64,000 nt of DNA, taken from positions 1 through 64,000 of the forward strand of contig JAUWHO010000027.1 of NCBI GenBank assembly GCA_030605835.1, in the 5' to 3' direction. The DNA comes from Candidatus Zixiibacteriota bacterium (lineage in GTDB: Bacteria > Zixibacteria > MSB-5A5 > DG-27). Of this stretch, positions 8,419-16,837 are shown piece after piece. Numbering within the stretch: the first letter of the stretch is position 1; every line of letters starts with the position of its first letter. The notes under the pieces were generated by a model, which was not told where the DNA came from, searched no databases, and saw nothing but the letters and a program-made list of their open reading frames with translations. The position numbers and the translations under genes are program-made.

Positions 8419-9225
8419 ATGCTCACCAGGTGGAAATCCGCTCCAATTCTCATCTTTCTTTTACTCTTTTCACTGACGGTGATTTCATCCTGCGGTAAGA
8501 AAAGCACCTCCAGTGAGGAGGAAATAACAGCTGGAGACCCCAACAGCCCCGAGTTCTCACAGACTCGGGAGAGGGTCGACGAGGCCGTCGAAGGAGTTGT
8601 AGAACAATTTCGGGCCGGCCTGGGCTTCACCGGCGGACTCCAACCCCCATCGTTTCCCAAACAACATACTCCCAGCGATACCATTTACCAGTGGAGCTAC
8701 GAGAATGGCTGGTGGTGGTTCTATATCGAATACTCCGATTCGATCTACGAAATCACCGTCTCGGATAGTGTCCAGTTTCGCTCTGGAGTGGAAGTTCAGA
8801 TGATCCCGGATTCCACCACCACGGAGATGGACTTCAGACTTTATGCCCAAGCCACTTACGAGACTTACGCATTCACCTTCCAGTTTGACGTCACCTATTC
8901 GGGGTTGAATGGCGACACTATCGTCGTGGACGGTGGTGGCGGTTACGACTTCTCTGGCTCCTATTCGGGACAGGATTTCTATTATCGTTTCAACGAGACC
9001 TTAGACGGGGTCACCTTCCCGGTGGCAGGCGATTACGAGGAGGCCTATCCGACTTCCGGAAGCGTTACCGTGGCGGTGGTCGAGAACTTCACCAACCTCA
9101 GCAACAATGACCTTGAAGGGGAGACCAGCTGGTCGATTCAGCTGACCCTTTATCCCGACCATTATCACGTGAGAGCCCAGGTTGGGAACGTCGTTTACGA
9201 ATACGACCAGAGCTATCCGGTCTGA
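8419..9225 (+). CDS. Hypothetical lipoprotein
   Basis: Predicted lipoprotein of 268 residues. A hydrophobic signal sequence ends in a lipobox (VISSC, Cys at about residue 24), followed by a short Ser/Glu-rich linker. The mature part is rich in aromatic residues and alternating hydrophobic/polar patterns typical of beta structure (for example SYENGWWWFYIEYSD), so an outer-membrane-attached beta-sandwich or barrel-like fold is likely. I do not recognise the family. The frame extends 44 codons further upstream, but the ATG at 8419 is preceded by GAGGAGGGAGAA and begins a proper signal peptide. A hairpin follows the gene. Confidence 0.8.
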   Translation: MLTRWKSAPILIFLLLFSLTVISSCGKKSTSSEEEITAGDPNSPEFSQTRERVDEAVEGVVEQFRAGLGFTGGLQPPSFPKQHTPSDTIYQWSYENGWWWFYIEYSDSIYEITVSDSVQFRSGVEVQMIPDSTTTEMDFRLYAQATYETYAFTFQFDVTYSGLNGDTIVVDGGGGYDFSGSYSGQDFYYRFNETLDGVTFPVAGDYEEAYPTSGSVTVAVVENFTNLSNNDLEGETSWSIQLTLYPDHYHVRAQVGNVVYEYDQSYPV

Positions 9226-9235
9226 TTCCTGTGGA

Positions 9236-9264
9236 GGCAAGCCTCCTCTTGATGGAGGCTTGCC
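9236..9264 (+). terminator. Strong hairpin after the lipoprotein gene
   Basis: GGCAAGCCTCC and GGAGGCTTGCC pair perfectly over 11 bases with a 7-base loop, 10 bases after the stop codon. No T-run follows, so it could be a dispersed hairpin repeat acting as a transcript end. Confidence 0.45.
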
Positions 9265-9522
9265 CCTCTGGGACTTCATGCACCATATGTGAAATCCCTT
9301 TCAGCTGTTCACCCCTTAAGCCACTATTCTGTACCTCAAGAGGACAAAAGAGATAATCACCCAAATCCTTTGGTTCTCTCAAATCTTTATCTGTCCAACA
9401 GATAGGCCTTCCCAGCCCAATTGGACTCCCATTTGAGCCTTCCATCTCTTTTGAGCAACTGTCGGTCGGATCGACGGCATACGGTTTGCGTTTGCTGGTT
9501 GGGCAGGAAGGAGAGGCCGGTT

Positions 9523-9999
9523 ATGAAATGCTATTTCCACGGTTCTGGATCGAAAGATGGCTCTGAGCGAAAAAGCGGGCTGGTCTCCTTCGCCATTCCG
9601 GACGTAGGAGTTCTGTTCCGTTCCACCTGGAGAGGTAACCTATATCAATGTCAATACGTCTCCCTCCTTTTTCTGTTGAAATTCATTGAGGTCAACCCCG
9701 ATGTCTTCTCCCAAGTCGAACTTCAGCTCCACGGCGACTGTCCCTTGATAATCCAACAAATCAACGGCCAGGCTTACACTCCCAAATCTCTGAAAGCGTA
9801 TCGGGACCTCGCCCGGCTATACGTTAAGAAGCTACGTTTCTCCCTGAGGTGGATTCCAGAGCAGCAGAACAGGGCCACAAGCAAGGCCGTGGATATGCCC
9901 CCGAACCCCTCCCTGAAGGGATTGCACTTCGAGGAACTCTCGGTTCTGACGTCTCAGTTGGGCCTGTCAGACGGGCTCAGAGGCAGGACCGGTTCTTGA
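9523..9999 (+). CDS. RNase H-like fold protein with degraded active site
   Basis: The 158 residues resemble the RNase HI/reverse-transcriptase-associated (RVT_3) fold: an N-terminal beta strand ending in HGSGSKDGS, a helix-bearing segment (QYVSLLFLLKFI), a strand and helix (LQLHGDCPLIIQQING), and a final WIPEQQNRATSKAVDM that matches the VPREQN..ADALA region of RNase H. The usual acidic catalytic residues are mostly absent: the first Asp is His and the helix Glu is missing. I therefore expect a binding or structural role rather than nuclease activity. GGAAGGAGAGG ahead of the ATG at 9523 decides the start over an upstream ATG. Assignment to the fold is by motif spacing only. Confidence 0.6.
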   Translation: MKCYFHGSGSKDGSERKSGLVSFAIPDVGVLFRSTWRGNLYQCQYVSLLFLLKFIEVNPDVFSQVELQLHGDCPLIIQQINGQAYTPKSLKAYRDLARLYVKKLRFSLRWIPEQQNRATSKAVDMPPNPSLKGLHFEELSVLTSQLGLSDGLRGRTGS

Positions 10000-10050
10000 A
10001 CTGTCGCCGCGGCCACCACGCCGTCACGAGAGGTCAGCTCCCGTTTTTCC

Positions 10051-10079
10051 TTGACAATAGTGGGTTTCTCAAATACATT
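10051..10079 (+). promoter_or_regulatory. Predicted promoter of the subtilase gene
   Basis: TTGACA and TACATT with a 17-base spacer, about 100 bases ahead of the start at 10183. Confidence 0.55.
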
Positions 10080-10182
10080 AGGCTAAAGTGGGCTGAAGTG
10101 GCGGCAACTTTGTCCCAGGGAAAGTCGAGGAATCTCAGAATAGAATATCTCACCTTACCATCGAAACATAGTCGGAGGACAG

Positions 10183-12783
10183 ATGTTTAAGTACAACAGC
10201 GTAAGATTGGTTTTGGCCTTTTCGTTTTTCGTTCTGGTTACGTTTTCCACGGGTGCCAGCAGTGAGAATCTGGCTTCCACCGCCTTGTTCACACCCAAAT
10301 CGCAGCCGGTGGTGACCAAATCGCTGGAGAGAATTCTCGCCAGAGTAAGTCCTGAGACGAGCGTGCCGGTATGGGTCTTTTTCACTGACAAGGGGATAAG
10401 CACAGAGCAGCAATATCGAAGGGCTTTGACCTCGGCGAAGAGCTCTCTCTCCGAGAGGGCGCTCAGAAGAAGAGCCAAGGTGCACCGGGGGAATCTGGTC
10501 GACTTCAGAGATGTTGCCGTCAAGAGGGACTACGTCCGACTGGTGGTTTCGAAGTCGGTGAGGAAACGTCAGGTCCTCAAGTGGTTCAACGCCGTCACGG
10601 TGGAGGCCACCAGGAGCCAAATCGAGGAGATTGCGCAGTCGCCGTTTGTCAGGGAGGTGCGAGAGATAAAGGGTTTCTACGGCGACTATCCCAAGCCCTC
10701 GGGAGGTGGCGGAGAGCCACCACAGATTGACTACAGTCGGGACTACGGCCCCTCCTTAGACCAGCTTCTGCAGATAAACGTCCTCCCGGCACACGAGCTC
10801 GGCTTTAACGGGAAAGGGATAATCGTCTGTATGCATGACACCGGGTATCGGAAACAGCACGAGTCCTTTGCGCAGGCCTTCGCGGAGGGGAGGGTGTTGA
10901 CCGAATGGGATTTCGTCGAGGGGGACGGGGAAACCGACTGGGAGGAGGGAGATGACCCCGACCAGCCCAATCATGGGACTTTTACCTGGTCCGCCCTGGG
11001 GGGACAGTTCGATGGAGAATTGTACGGACCGGCTTACAACTCCGATTTCATCCTCGCCAAAACGGAGGATATACGCTCGGAACATCACATTGAGGAGGAT
11101 AACTGGGCGGCAGGGGCAGAATGGGCCGATTCCATCGGGGCAGAGGTGATTTCATCTTCTTTAGGCTATCGTTACGACTTTGACCCTCCCGACTCCGACT
11201 ACACCTACGAAGATATGGACGGTAATACCACCATCGTGACTATCGCCGCGGATTTGGCCGCTTACAACGGGATTGCGGTCTGCAACGCCATGGGGAATGA
11301 AGGTCCCGGCCCCGGTACTATGATTGGCCCTGCGGATGGTGATAGCGTCATCTCCTGCGGAGCTGTCTATTCCAACGGTTATCTGGCGAACTTCAGCTCC
11401 CGGGGTCCCACCTTCGACGGGCGTACCAAGCCAGAGGTCTGTGCACGAGGGGTGGAGACCTATTGCGCCTCCCCCTGGAACATGCACGGTTATGCCTATG
11501 TCGGGGGAACCTCGCTTTCCACCCCTTTAGTCGGTGGCTCCGCGGGAGCGATCCTGTCTGCCCACCCGGATTGGACTCCGATGATGGTCAGAGAGGCTCT
11601 GATGATGACCGCCGACAACGCCGACGATCCCGACAACGATTACGGCTGGGGGATCTTGAACCTCACCGAGGCGATATTCTATCACCCTGAGGGTGACATC
11701 GTCATAGAGCACTTTCCCGTCTACTTTGCGACGGAAAGTATGAGCTCCTATCGAGTAAGTGCCGAGATCACCTGCGACCACGGCCTTAATGTCGGGGAGC
11801 TGAAAATACTCTGGAACACCACCGGAGTTGAGCCGTTCAACTCCCTTCCGATGACCTCTGGTGGCGGGGACACCTTCTATGCCGACATCCCCGGTCAAGG
11901 CTCCGGGACAACGGTCTACTACTATATTTACGCTCAGGACAGCTACGGCCTTTCCGGACTCCAACCGTTAGGTGCGCCTGAGCACCTGTACAGTTTCATC
12001 GTCGGAAACCCGAGGTTTTACGATGGCTTTGAGGTTGGGCCTTACGCCTGGGAGACCGGTGGCCAGGGCAAGCAGTGGGGTCTCTCAGCAGACTACAGCT
12101 ACACCGGAGTTCTGTCTCTCACCGACAGTCCCCTGGGCAGCTACCAGAGCAACAGCGATACCTGGGTGGCGATGAGGGCTGGCGTTGATTTGAGCGCCGT
12201 CAACACTGCTCTTCTCTCCTTTTACCATCGCTACAAGATCTACACCGACGATTTCGGCTACATCGAGGTCTCCACCGACGGTGGCTCAAGCTGGGAGCAG
12301 TTGGGGGAGGCGATAAGCGGAGCCCAGGACTCCTTCGTGGAGGAAACCCGCTCCGTGGATGATTACCTCGGAGAGGAGGACGTCAGGATCCGTTTCCGTT
12401 TGACCAGCGACATCTTTGATAATCAGGACGGCTGGTATATCGACGATGTCACGATAATCCTAGATCCGACCGGCGTCGACGAGGAATCGGAAGGCCAGAT
12501 TCCCTTGACTTTCAGTCTCTCCCAAAACTATCCGAATCCCTTCAACAGCTCCACTGAGATAATCCTCTCGATTCCGAAGGAGAGCCAGGTTTCTTTGACC
12601 ATATACAATCTCCTGGGACAGACGGTTATAAGACCTCTCGATGAGATACTGCCCGCGGGAGAGCACAATTTCCTCTGGGACGGAAAAGACAGCGAAGGAA
12701 AGGAATTGCCGAGCGGACTCTATTTCTACCGTCTATCGACAGGAGAGTTTTCGGCTGCCAAGAAGATGACCATAGTCAAATAG
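10183..12783 (+). CDS. Secreted subtilisin-like (S8) serine protease with T9SS-type sorting domain
   Basis: A large exported protease of 866 residues. The signal peptide spans about residues 1-25 and is followed by a propeptide-like region. The S8 catalytic triad is visible: Asp219 (MHDTGY), His264 (PNHGTF) and Ser444 (GGTSLSTP), plus GNEGPGPG for the oxyanion region. A beta-sandwich region (about 610-760) with a DGWYIDDV ending resembles immune-inhibitor/MAM-like modules. The C-terminal domain of about 85 residues has QNYPNPFN, IYNLLGQT and SGLYFYRL, matching a FlgD-like/T9SS type A sorting domain. All three catalytic residues are present, so the enzyme is probably active outside the cell. 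The substrate is unknown. Confidence 0.93.
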   Translation: MFKYNSVRLVLAFSFFVLVTFSTGASSENLASTALFTPKSQPVVTKSLERILARVSPETSVPVWVFFTDKGISTEQQYRRALTSAKSSLSERALRRRAKVHRGNLVDFRDVAVKRDYVRLVVSKSVRKRQVLKWFNAVTVEATRSQIEEIAQSPFVREVREIKGFYGDYPKPSGGGGEPPQIDYSRDYGPSLDQLLQINVLPAHELGFNGKGIIVCMHDTGYRKQHESFAQAFAEGRVLTEWDFVEGDGETDWEEGDDPDQPNHGTFTWSALGGQFDGELYGPAYNSDFILAKTEDIRSEHHIEEDNWAAGAEWADSIGAEVISSSLGYRYDFDPPDSDYTYEDMDGNTTIVTIAADLAAYNGIAVCNAMGNEGPGPGTMIGPADGDSVISCGAVYSNGYLANFSSRGPTFDGRTKPEVCARGVETYCASPWNMHGYAYVGGTSLSTPLVGGSAGAILSAHPDWTPMMVREALMMTADNADDPDNDYGWGILNLTEAIFYHPEGDIVIEHFPVYFATESMSSYRVSAEITCDHGLNVGELKILWNTTGVEPFNSLPMTSGGGDTFYADIPGQGSGTTVYYYIYAQDSYGLSGLQPLGAPEHLYSFIVGNPRFYDGFEVGPYAWETGGQGKQWGLSADYSYTGVLSLTDSPLGSYQSNSDTWVAMRAGVDLSAVNTALLSFYHRYKIYTDDFGYIEVSTDGGSSWEQLGEAISGAQDSFVEETRSVDDYLGEEDVRIRFRLTSDIFDNQDGWYIDDVTIILDPTGVDEESEGQIPLTFSLSQNYPNPFNSSTEIILSIPKESQVSLTIYNLLGQTVIRPLDEILPAGEHNFLWDGKDSEGKELPSGLYFYRLSTGEFSAAKKMTIVK

Positions 12784-12815
12784 GGAACAGGAGACAGGAA
12801 ACAGGGGACAGGGAA
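12784..12815. repeat. Degenerate GGAACAGGRGACAGG spacer
   Basis: An imperfect short repeat immediately after the subtilase stop codon. Its reverse-complement type (TGTTCCCTGT...TGTCCCCTG) recurs at 63811-63843 next to another stop codon. Confidence 0.5.
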
Positions 12816-12842
12816 TCAATTTGTGAATCACCAATCTCCCTC

Positions 12843-12871
12843 AGCTCGGGTGGGGGTTGCACCCCCACCCG
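12843..12871. repeat. Dispersed hairpin repeat (AGCTCGGG type), copy 1
   Basis: GGGTGGGGG pairs with CCCCCACCC around a short loop. A sister copy with compensated bases lies at 63494-63522: both begin AGCTCGGG and keep the GTTGCAC centre. Confidence 0.7.
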
Positions 12872-12897
12872 TTGGATAAATCTGATCCGCCGTAGCC

Positions 12898-12916
12898 GGG
12901 GGGAATTTATCCCCCC
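12898..12916. repeat. G6/C6 hairpin led by GTAG
   Basis: GGGGGG-AATTTAT-CCCCCC, with GTAG three bases upstream at 12892-12895, the same lead sequence as the RAYT-associated hairpins. Confidence 0.5.
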
Positions 12917-12964
12917 ATTTTGCTTTTCAGCTCAGCTCGGTCACCACTGACTACTCGCCAATTC

Positions 12965-13717
12965 TCAGTAAATCACGTCGACCTGCTTCGCCTCGAAGAT
13001 CTTTCTGAAGATCTCAGCTGATTTCTCGAAGTAATCGTCTTCCAGAAACCTCTCCAGGCGGTTTTGCCGGTAGATCTTCACGACCTTGGATTTGTAATTC
13101 ATTCTGTCAACAAGAAGCGAGTCTGCAAACGGGGCGATCATCCCCCCCAATTTCTCCGGATTGGCGGGTAATAAGGGTCCTATAAAAGCATATGTTACGA
13201 TCCCCTCTTCCTTCAGCTTTTCGAGAGCCTTAATCCTCCGTCTGATGGTCGGAGAAGCTGGTTCGAACAGCTTTTTGATCTTCTCATCATCGGTAGTGAT
13301 TGTTAAGCCCACCCGACAGTTCTTGAACTGCCTCAACAGGTCTAGATCTCTCAGCACCAGGTCTGACTTGGTGAGAATTGAGATCCGACGGCCATAATCG
13401 AGTAGCAGTTGCAGGCACTGGCGAGTCAGCTGATACCTCCTTTCCACAGGCTGGTACGGGTCTGTTACCGTTGAGATTGAGACCTTTCCCGGCGGACGCC
13501 TCCGGAGCTCCCTTTCTAACAGCTGCGGAACGTTTACTTTCGCATCCACGAAACTTCCCCAGCGGTCGTTTCTCTTCCGAAATCTGCACATGAAATCTGC
13601 ATAGCAGTAAAGACACCCATGTCCACACCCCAAATATGGGTTCAAACAGAAATCCAAACTGGGGATTCGGGAGCGCGTGAGAGCGGACTTGGCTTCTATT
13701 TCAGAGACTCTGACCAC
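12965..13717 (-). CDS. Radical SAM protein of the SPL-like family
   Basis: A 250-residue radical SAM enzyme. The [4Fe-4S] cluster motif CGHGCLYC has Cys31, Cys35 and Cys38 with Cx3Cx2C spacing. The sequences STVTDPYQPVE and ILTKSDLVLRDLDLL are characteristic of the group related to spore photoproduct lyase (Rv2578c-like). It probably generates the 5'-deoxyadenosyl radical, but the substrate cannot be told from sequence; DNA repair is possible but unproven. It lacks the extended N-terminus of true spore photoproduct lyases. The downstream and upstream intergenic regions hold only repeats, so it seems to be transcribed alone. Confidence 0.85.
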   Translation of the reverse strand: MVRVSEIEAKSALTRSRIPSLDFCLNPYLGCGHGCLYCYADFMCRFRKRNDRWGSFVDAKVNVPQLLERELRRRPPGKVSISTVTDPYQPVERRYQLTRQCLQLLLDYGRRISILTKSDLVLRDLDLLRQFKNCRVGLTITTDDEKIKKLFEPASPTIRRRIKALEKLKEEGIVTYAFIGPLLPANPEKLGGMIAPFADSLLVDRMNYKSKVVKIYRQNRLERFLEDDYFEKSAEIFRKIFEAKQVDVIY

Positions 13718-13889
13718 CGTTGAAAGCTGACCGCACTCTCTGAATTTCTCTGCAAGCAGGGGAAAATCAAAAGCGGCCAGCTACAGTGCAGCAAGACCTT
13801 TTCGTGGACTATTAGTTGAGCCCGGGACAGGAAAGGTGAATGAAGGGGCAAGTAACCCATCTCCAGGTTGGGGAAGCTGTACTTTCACT

Positions 13890-13921
13890 ATTAACCATTG
13901 ACCATTCACCATTCACTGCCA
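13890..13921. repeat. Degenerate ACCATTCACC spacer
   Basis: A run of ACYATTRACCATTCACC-type units between two convergently or serially read genes. Similar short runs occur at 12942-12962, 42919-42950, 56861-56905 and 63453-63480, always between genes. Confidence 0.5.
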
Positions 13922-15319
13922 TCACTCGATGGCGGTATACGGCACCACCTCCACTGGACCTAGTTTCTCCAAGTCTGACTGCACATCATCGGCCTTGCTG
14001 ACTACCACGAACACCAGATTGTCCGGGCCGATATATTTACGGGCAACCCGATTGACCTCCTCAATGGTGACCTTGTCCATGTTTTTGCGGTAGTCGCGGA
14101 GGTAGTTTTTCCCCAGACTGTAAATCTTGGTCTCTAAGATCCGCGTCGCTATCTGCTCCGGGGTTTCGAATCTCAGGGGAAAGTAACCTCGGTAGAAGGA
14201 TTTGGCCTCTTTCAGTTCCTCTTCAGTAACTCCCTGCTCCCGAATCCTTGTGAGCTCCACTAGGGAGGCCTTGATAGCATTCAGAGTGGAGTCGTTGCGG
14301 GTGAAGGTGGTGACCACGAAAGCCCCCGGTTGTTTGTTCATCTCAAACCAGCTCCAAATCCCATAGGTCAAGCCTTTTTCCACTCTGACGACGTTGACCA
14401 GACGGGAGACGAAACTGCCGCCGAGGATGTAGTTCATCAGCACCAGGGGGAAATAATCGGGATTTGAGCGATCGACTCCGAGGTGCCCGAACTTGATGTT
14501 GCTCTGGGTAAGGTCAGGCTTGTCAACCAACAGGATTCGATAGCCGGAGACTGCCGGTGGAGAGGGGAACGAGGTCTTTGGGAGTTTGCCCTTCTTCCAT
14601 GCTGAGAATCTTTTCTTGACCCTCTTGAAAACATCTTTGGATTTCACATCCCCGACTACGCAGAGGATGGCGTTATTGGGGCGGTAAAAGCTCTTGTGAA
14701 ATCTAGCAATGTCATTTTGGTTCAGAGACTCCAACGACCTCACCGTTCCCACAAGCGGATTGGCGAAGGGGTGTTTCCCGAAAAGCTGACGGTTGAATTC
14801 CCATCTCACGATGACATTGGGGTCGTCTTTTTGCTGGATCAGGCTGGATACGGTCTGGCCTTTGAGGCGCTCGATCTCCTCCTCTGCGAAGGCGGGATTC
14901 AAGACCACATCCGCCAACAGATCCAGACCGGTATCGAAGTATCTCTTTAGCACCTTGCAGGTCACAAAGGTCGCATCCCGGTTGGTGCCGGCGCTTAAGC
15001 TTCCTCCCACGAAATCGATAGCCTCCGCAATCTCGGTGGCAGAGCGACTCTTGGTTCCCTTGCGCAACAGGTCGGCGGTGAGGTTTGCCAATCCCGCCTT
15101 GCCTTCAGGGTCGTAAGTAGCGCCGGTCTTCAACACCAAACGGAAGGCCACCACCGGCAGTTCGTGGTGCTCAATGACCAAGACCTCCAAGCCGTTTGAT
15201 AAGGTCTTTGACTTGATCGGGGGGAGCTTGATCTCTTCCCCCGCCTCAGTTGCCCCAAGATTAAAAAGGAGTGTTAAAGCCAGAAGAGCGACTATGATTT
15301 TGTGAGTTCTTTTCGTCAC
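13922..15319 (-). CDS. M16 family peptidase-like protein, non-catalytic partner
   Basis: This 465-residue exported protein has a signal peptide (about 1-26) and two M16 (insulinase-like) domains. Where active M16 enzymes have HxxEH, this protein reads GLANLTADLL, so the zinc ligands and catalytic Glu are missing. It retains the late NNAILCVVGDV and GLTYGIWSWF motifs of the family. It lies 45 bases downstream of an M16 protein with an intact HxxEH, the arrangement of heterodimeric M16B peptidases in which one subunit is catalytic and the other helps bind substrate. Periplasmic location is inferred from the signal peptide. Confidence 0.92.
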   Translation of the reverse strand: MTKRTHKIIVALLALTLLFNLGATEAGEEIKLPPIKSKTLSNGLEVLVIEHHELPVVAFRLVLKTGATYDPEGKAGLANLTADLLRKGTKSRSATEIAEAIDFVGGSLSAGTNRDATFVTCKVLKRYFDTGLDLLADVVLNPAFAEEEIERLKGQTVSSLIQQKDDPNVIVRWEFNRQLFGKHPFANPLVGTVRSLESLNQNDIARFHKSFYRPNNAILCVVGDVKSKDVFKRVKKRFSAWKKGKLPKTSFPSPPAVSGYRILLVDKPDLTQSNIKFGHLGVDRSNPDYFPLVLMNYILGGSFVSRLVNVVRVEKGLTYGIWSWFEMNKQPGAFVVTTFTRNDSTLNAIKASLVELTRIREQGVTEEELKEAKSFYRGYFPLRFETPEQIATRILETKIYSLGKNYLRDYRKNMDKVTIEEVNRVARKYIGPDNLVFVVVSKADDVQSDLEKLGPVEVVPYTAIE

Positions 15320-15364
15320 ATCAAACCTCAGGTAGCTTTTGTAGTACCTATGATAAAATTCAGA

Positions 15365-16726
15365 TTAAGTGCCCGGCTCTGGAGGGGCTTCGGGGATTAA
15401 GGTCACCACGGTGCGGTTCTTCTTGTCCAGGTACTTCTTGCAGACCCGCACCACATCCTCGGCGGTGACGGCTTGATACTTCGCCGGCTCCTCGAACATA
15501 ATGCTATAGTCTCCGAGGACGGTCTCGTAATAACCGACCCATTCACCCTTGTCGCTGTTGGATTCTAAATCGAAAATGAACTCGGCTTCCAACTGGTTTT
15601 TTGCCTTTTGAAGCTCTTTCTCCGTCACCGGCTCGCTCTTCAACTTATCGATCTCCTCGTAAAGAGCTTTTTCTCCCTCCTCGGTGGTGTGGCCTGATTG
15701 TATTCCGACCAAAATGTAGAAAAGCCCGGGATCTTCTACGGTCAAGGCAGCACCGTCAACGAAGGTGGCAATCTGGTCCTGATAGATCAGCCTCTGGTAA
15801 ACATGGGAGCTCTGGCCGGTGAAGAGGATTCTGGCGGCAACCTCCAGCGGATAGATGTCGGGGTGGCCCCCCTCAGGGATGTGATAACCGACTATAAAAG
15901 AGGGAAGTTGAGCTATTTTGTGGACATCGGCGCGTCTCTCACCGAGTTGTTCTGGTTCCACGGTGGTCACCTGTGGGGGTGATGGTTGAGCAGGTATATC
16001 CGCATAGTATTTGTGAACAATATTTAAAGCTTCTTCAGTCTTGAAATCTCCGGAGATGACCACGACGGCGTTGTTGGGGGCATAATAACGTTCGTAATGT
16101 TCCCTGACGTCCTCTAGTGTGATAGCCTCAATGTCCGACATAAAGCCGATGACCTCCCAGTGGTAGGGATGTGCCACCCACAGAAGGTTTTGCAGCTGCT
16201 CGAACATCGCCCCATAGAGGTCGTTGTCGGTTCGCCAACGTCTCTCCTCCTTGACCACCTCCTTTTCGGAGTCGAAACTCTCCTGAGAGATGGACAAAGA
16301 TCTCTGGCGGTCCGACTCCAAGAAAGCCGCCAGATCCAGCTTGTCGGAGGGGAGGTTCTCCCAGAAGGTGGTGTTGTCAAGCCAGGTCCAGGCGTTGTCA
16401 ACGCCGCCATTGGCTTGAATGATTTTAGAATGTTCCTCTGCCTTTACATTCTCTGAGCCCTTAAACATCAGATGTTCCAGGAAGTGGGAGATGCCGGTAA
16501 GACCAGGGCGCTCGTTCTTGCTGCCCACATGATACCAGACCTGATAAGAGATGGCGGGGGTGGAATGGTCCTCTATGGTGAGAACCGTCAAGCCGTTATC
16601 GAGAACGTGCTTTCCCACCTCGAAGAAGACCTCTCCCCAGGAGCTGGAGAAGAGAAATATCGTGAGAAAAATGGGGAAGAGAAACTTAGAGCCCACAGAT
16701 TTTCTTGTGGAGCCAATTCTGAACAT
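15365..16726 (-). CDS. M16 family zinc peptidase, catalytic subunit
   Basis: A 453-residue exported metallopeptidase with a signal peptide at about residues 1-31. The inverted zinc-binding motif HFLEH is at residues 81-85, and the distal Glu lies in KEVVKEERRWR about 75 residues later. NNAVVVISGDF and the C-terminal half of the M16 fold are present. It probably degrades peptides or unfolded proteins in the periplasm. The catalytically empty paralogue directly downstream is its likely partner. Upstream, at 16762-16782, is a hairpin (GGTCGGAT/ATCCGACC) in the promoter region. Confidence 0.95.
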   Translation of the reverse strand: MFRIGSTRKSVGSKFLFPIFLTIFLFSSSWGEVFFEVGKHVLDNGLTVLTIEDHSTPAISYQVWYHVGSKNERPGLTGISHFLEHLMFKGSENVKAEEHSKIIQANGGVDNAWTWLDNTTFWENLPSDKLDLAAFLESDRQRSLSISQESFDSEKEVVKEERRWRTDNDLYGAMFEQLQNLLWVAHPYHWEVIGFMSDIEAITLEDVREHYERYYAPNNAVVVISGDFKTEEALNIVHKYYADIPAQPSPPQVTTVEPEQLGERRADVHKIAQLPSFIVGYHIPEGGHPDIYPLEVAARILFTGQSSHVYQRLIYQDQIATFVDGAALTVEDPGLFYILVGIQSGHTTEEGEKALYEEIDKLKSEPVTEKELQKAKNQLEAEFIFDLESNSDKGEWVGYYETVLGDYSIMFEEPAKYQAVTAEDVVRVCKKYLDKKNRTVVTLIPEAPPEPGT

Positions 16727-16761
16727 CGATGACCTCCGCAGTAATCAAATATCTTCACAGG

Positions 16762-16782
16762 GGTCGGATTGGACATCCGACC
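16762..16782. repeat. GGTCGGAT hairpin upstream of the M16 pair
   Basis: GGTCGGAT-TGGAC-ATCCGACC, stem 8 and loop 5, between the M16 pair and the SppA fusion gene. It has the same stem length and loop length as the RAYT-linked hairpins near 44 kb but a different sequence. Confidence 0.6.
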
Positions 16783-16837
16783 ACCCAGGGTCTTTTCCAA
16801 TCTTTACTCGGTCTCTTTAGTTCCCTTCGGCCTGAGA

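Noticed and set aside
9254-9445. A possible small minus-strand gene reading from 9445
   Set aside because: The first 60 or so codons look fairly natural, but the frame runs through a hairpin into the antisense of the lipoprotein gene, and no family is recognisable. Too weak to list.
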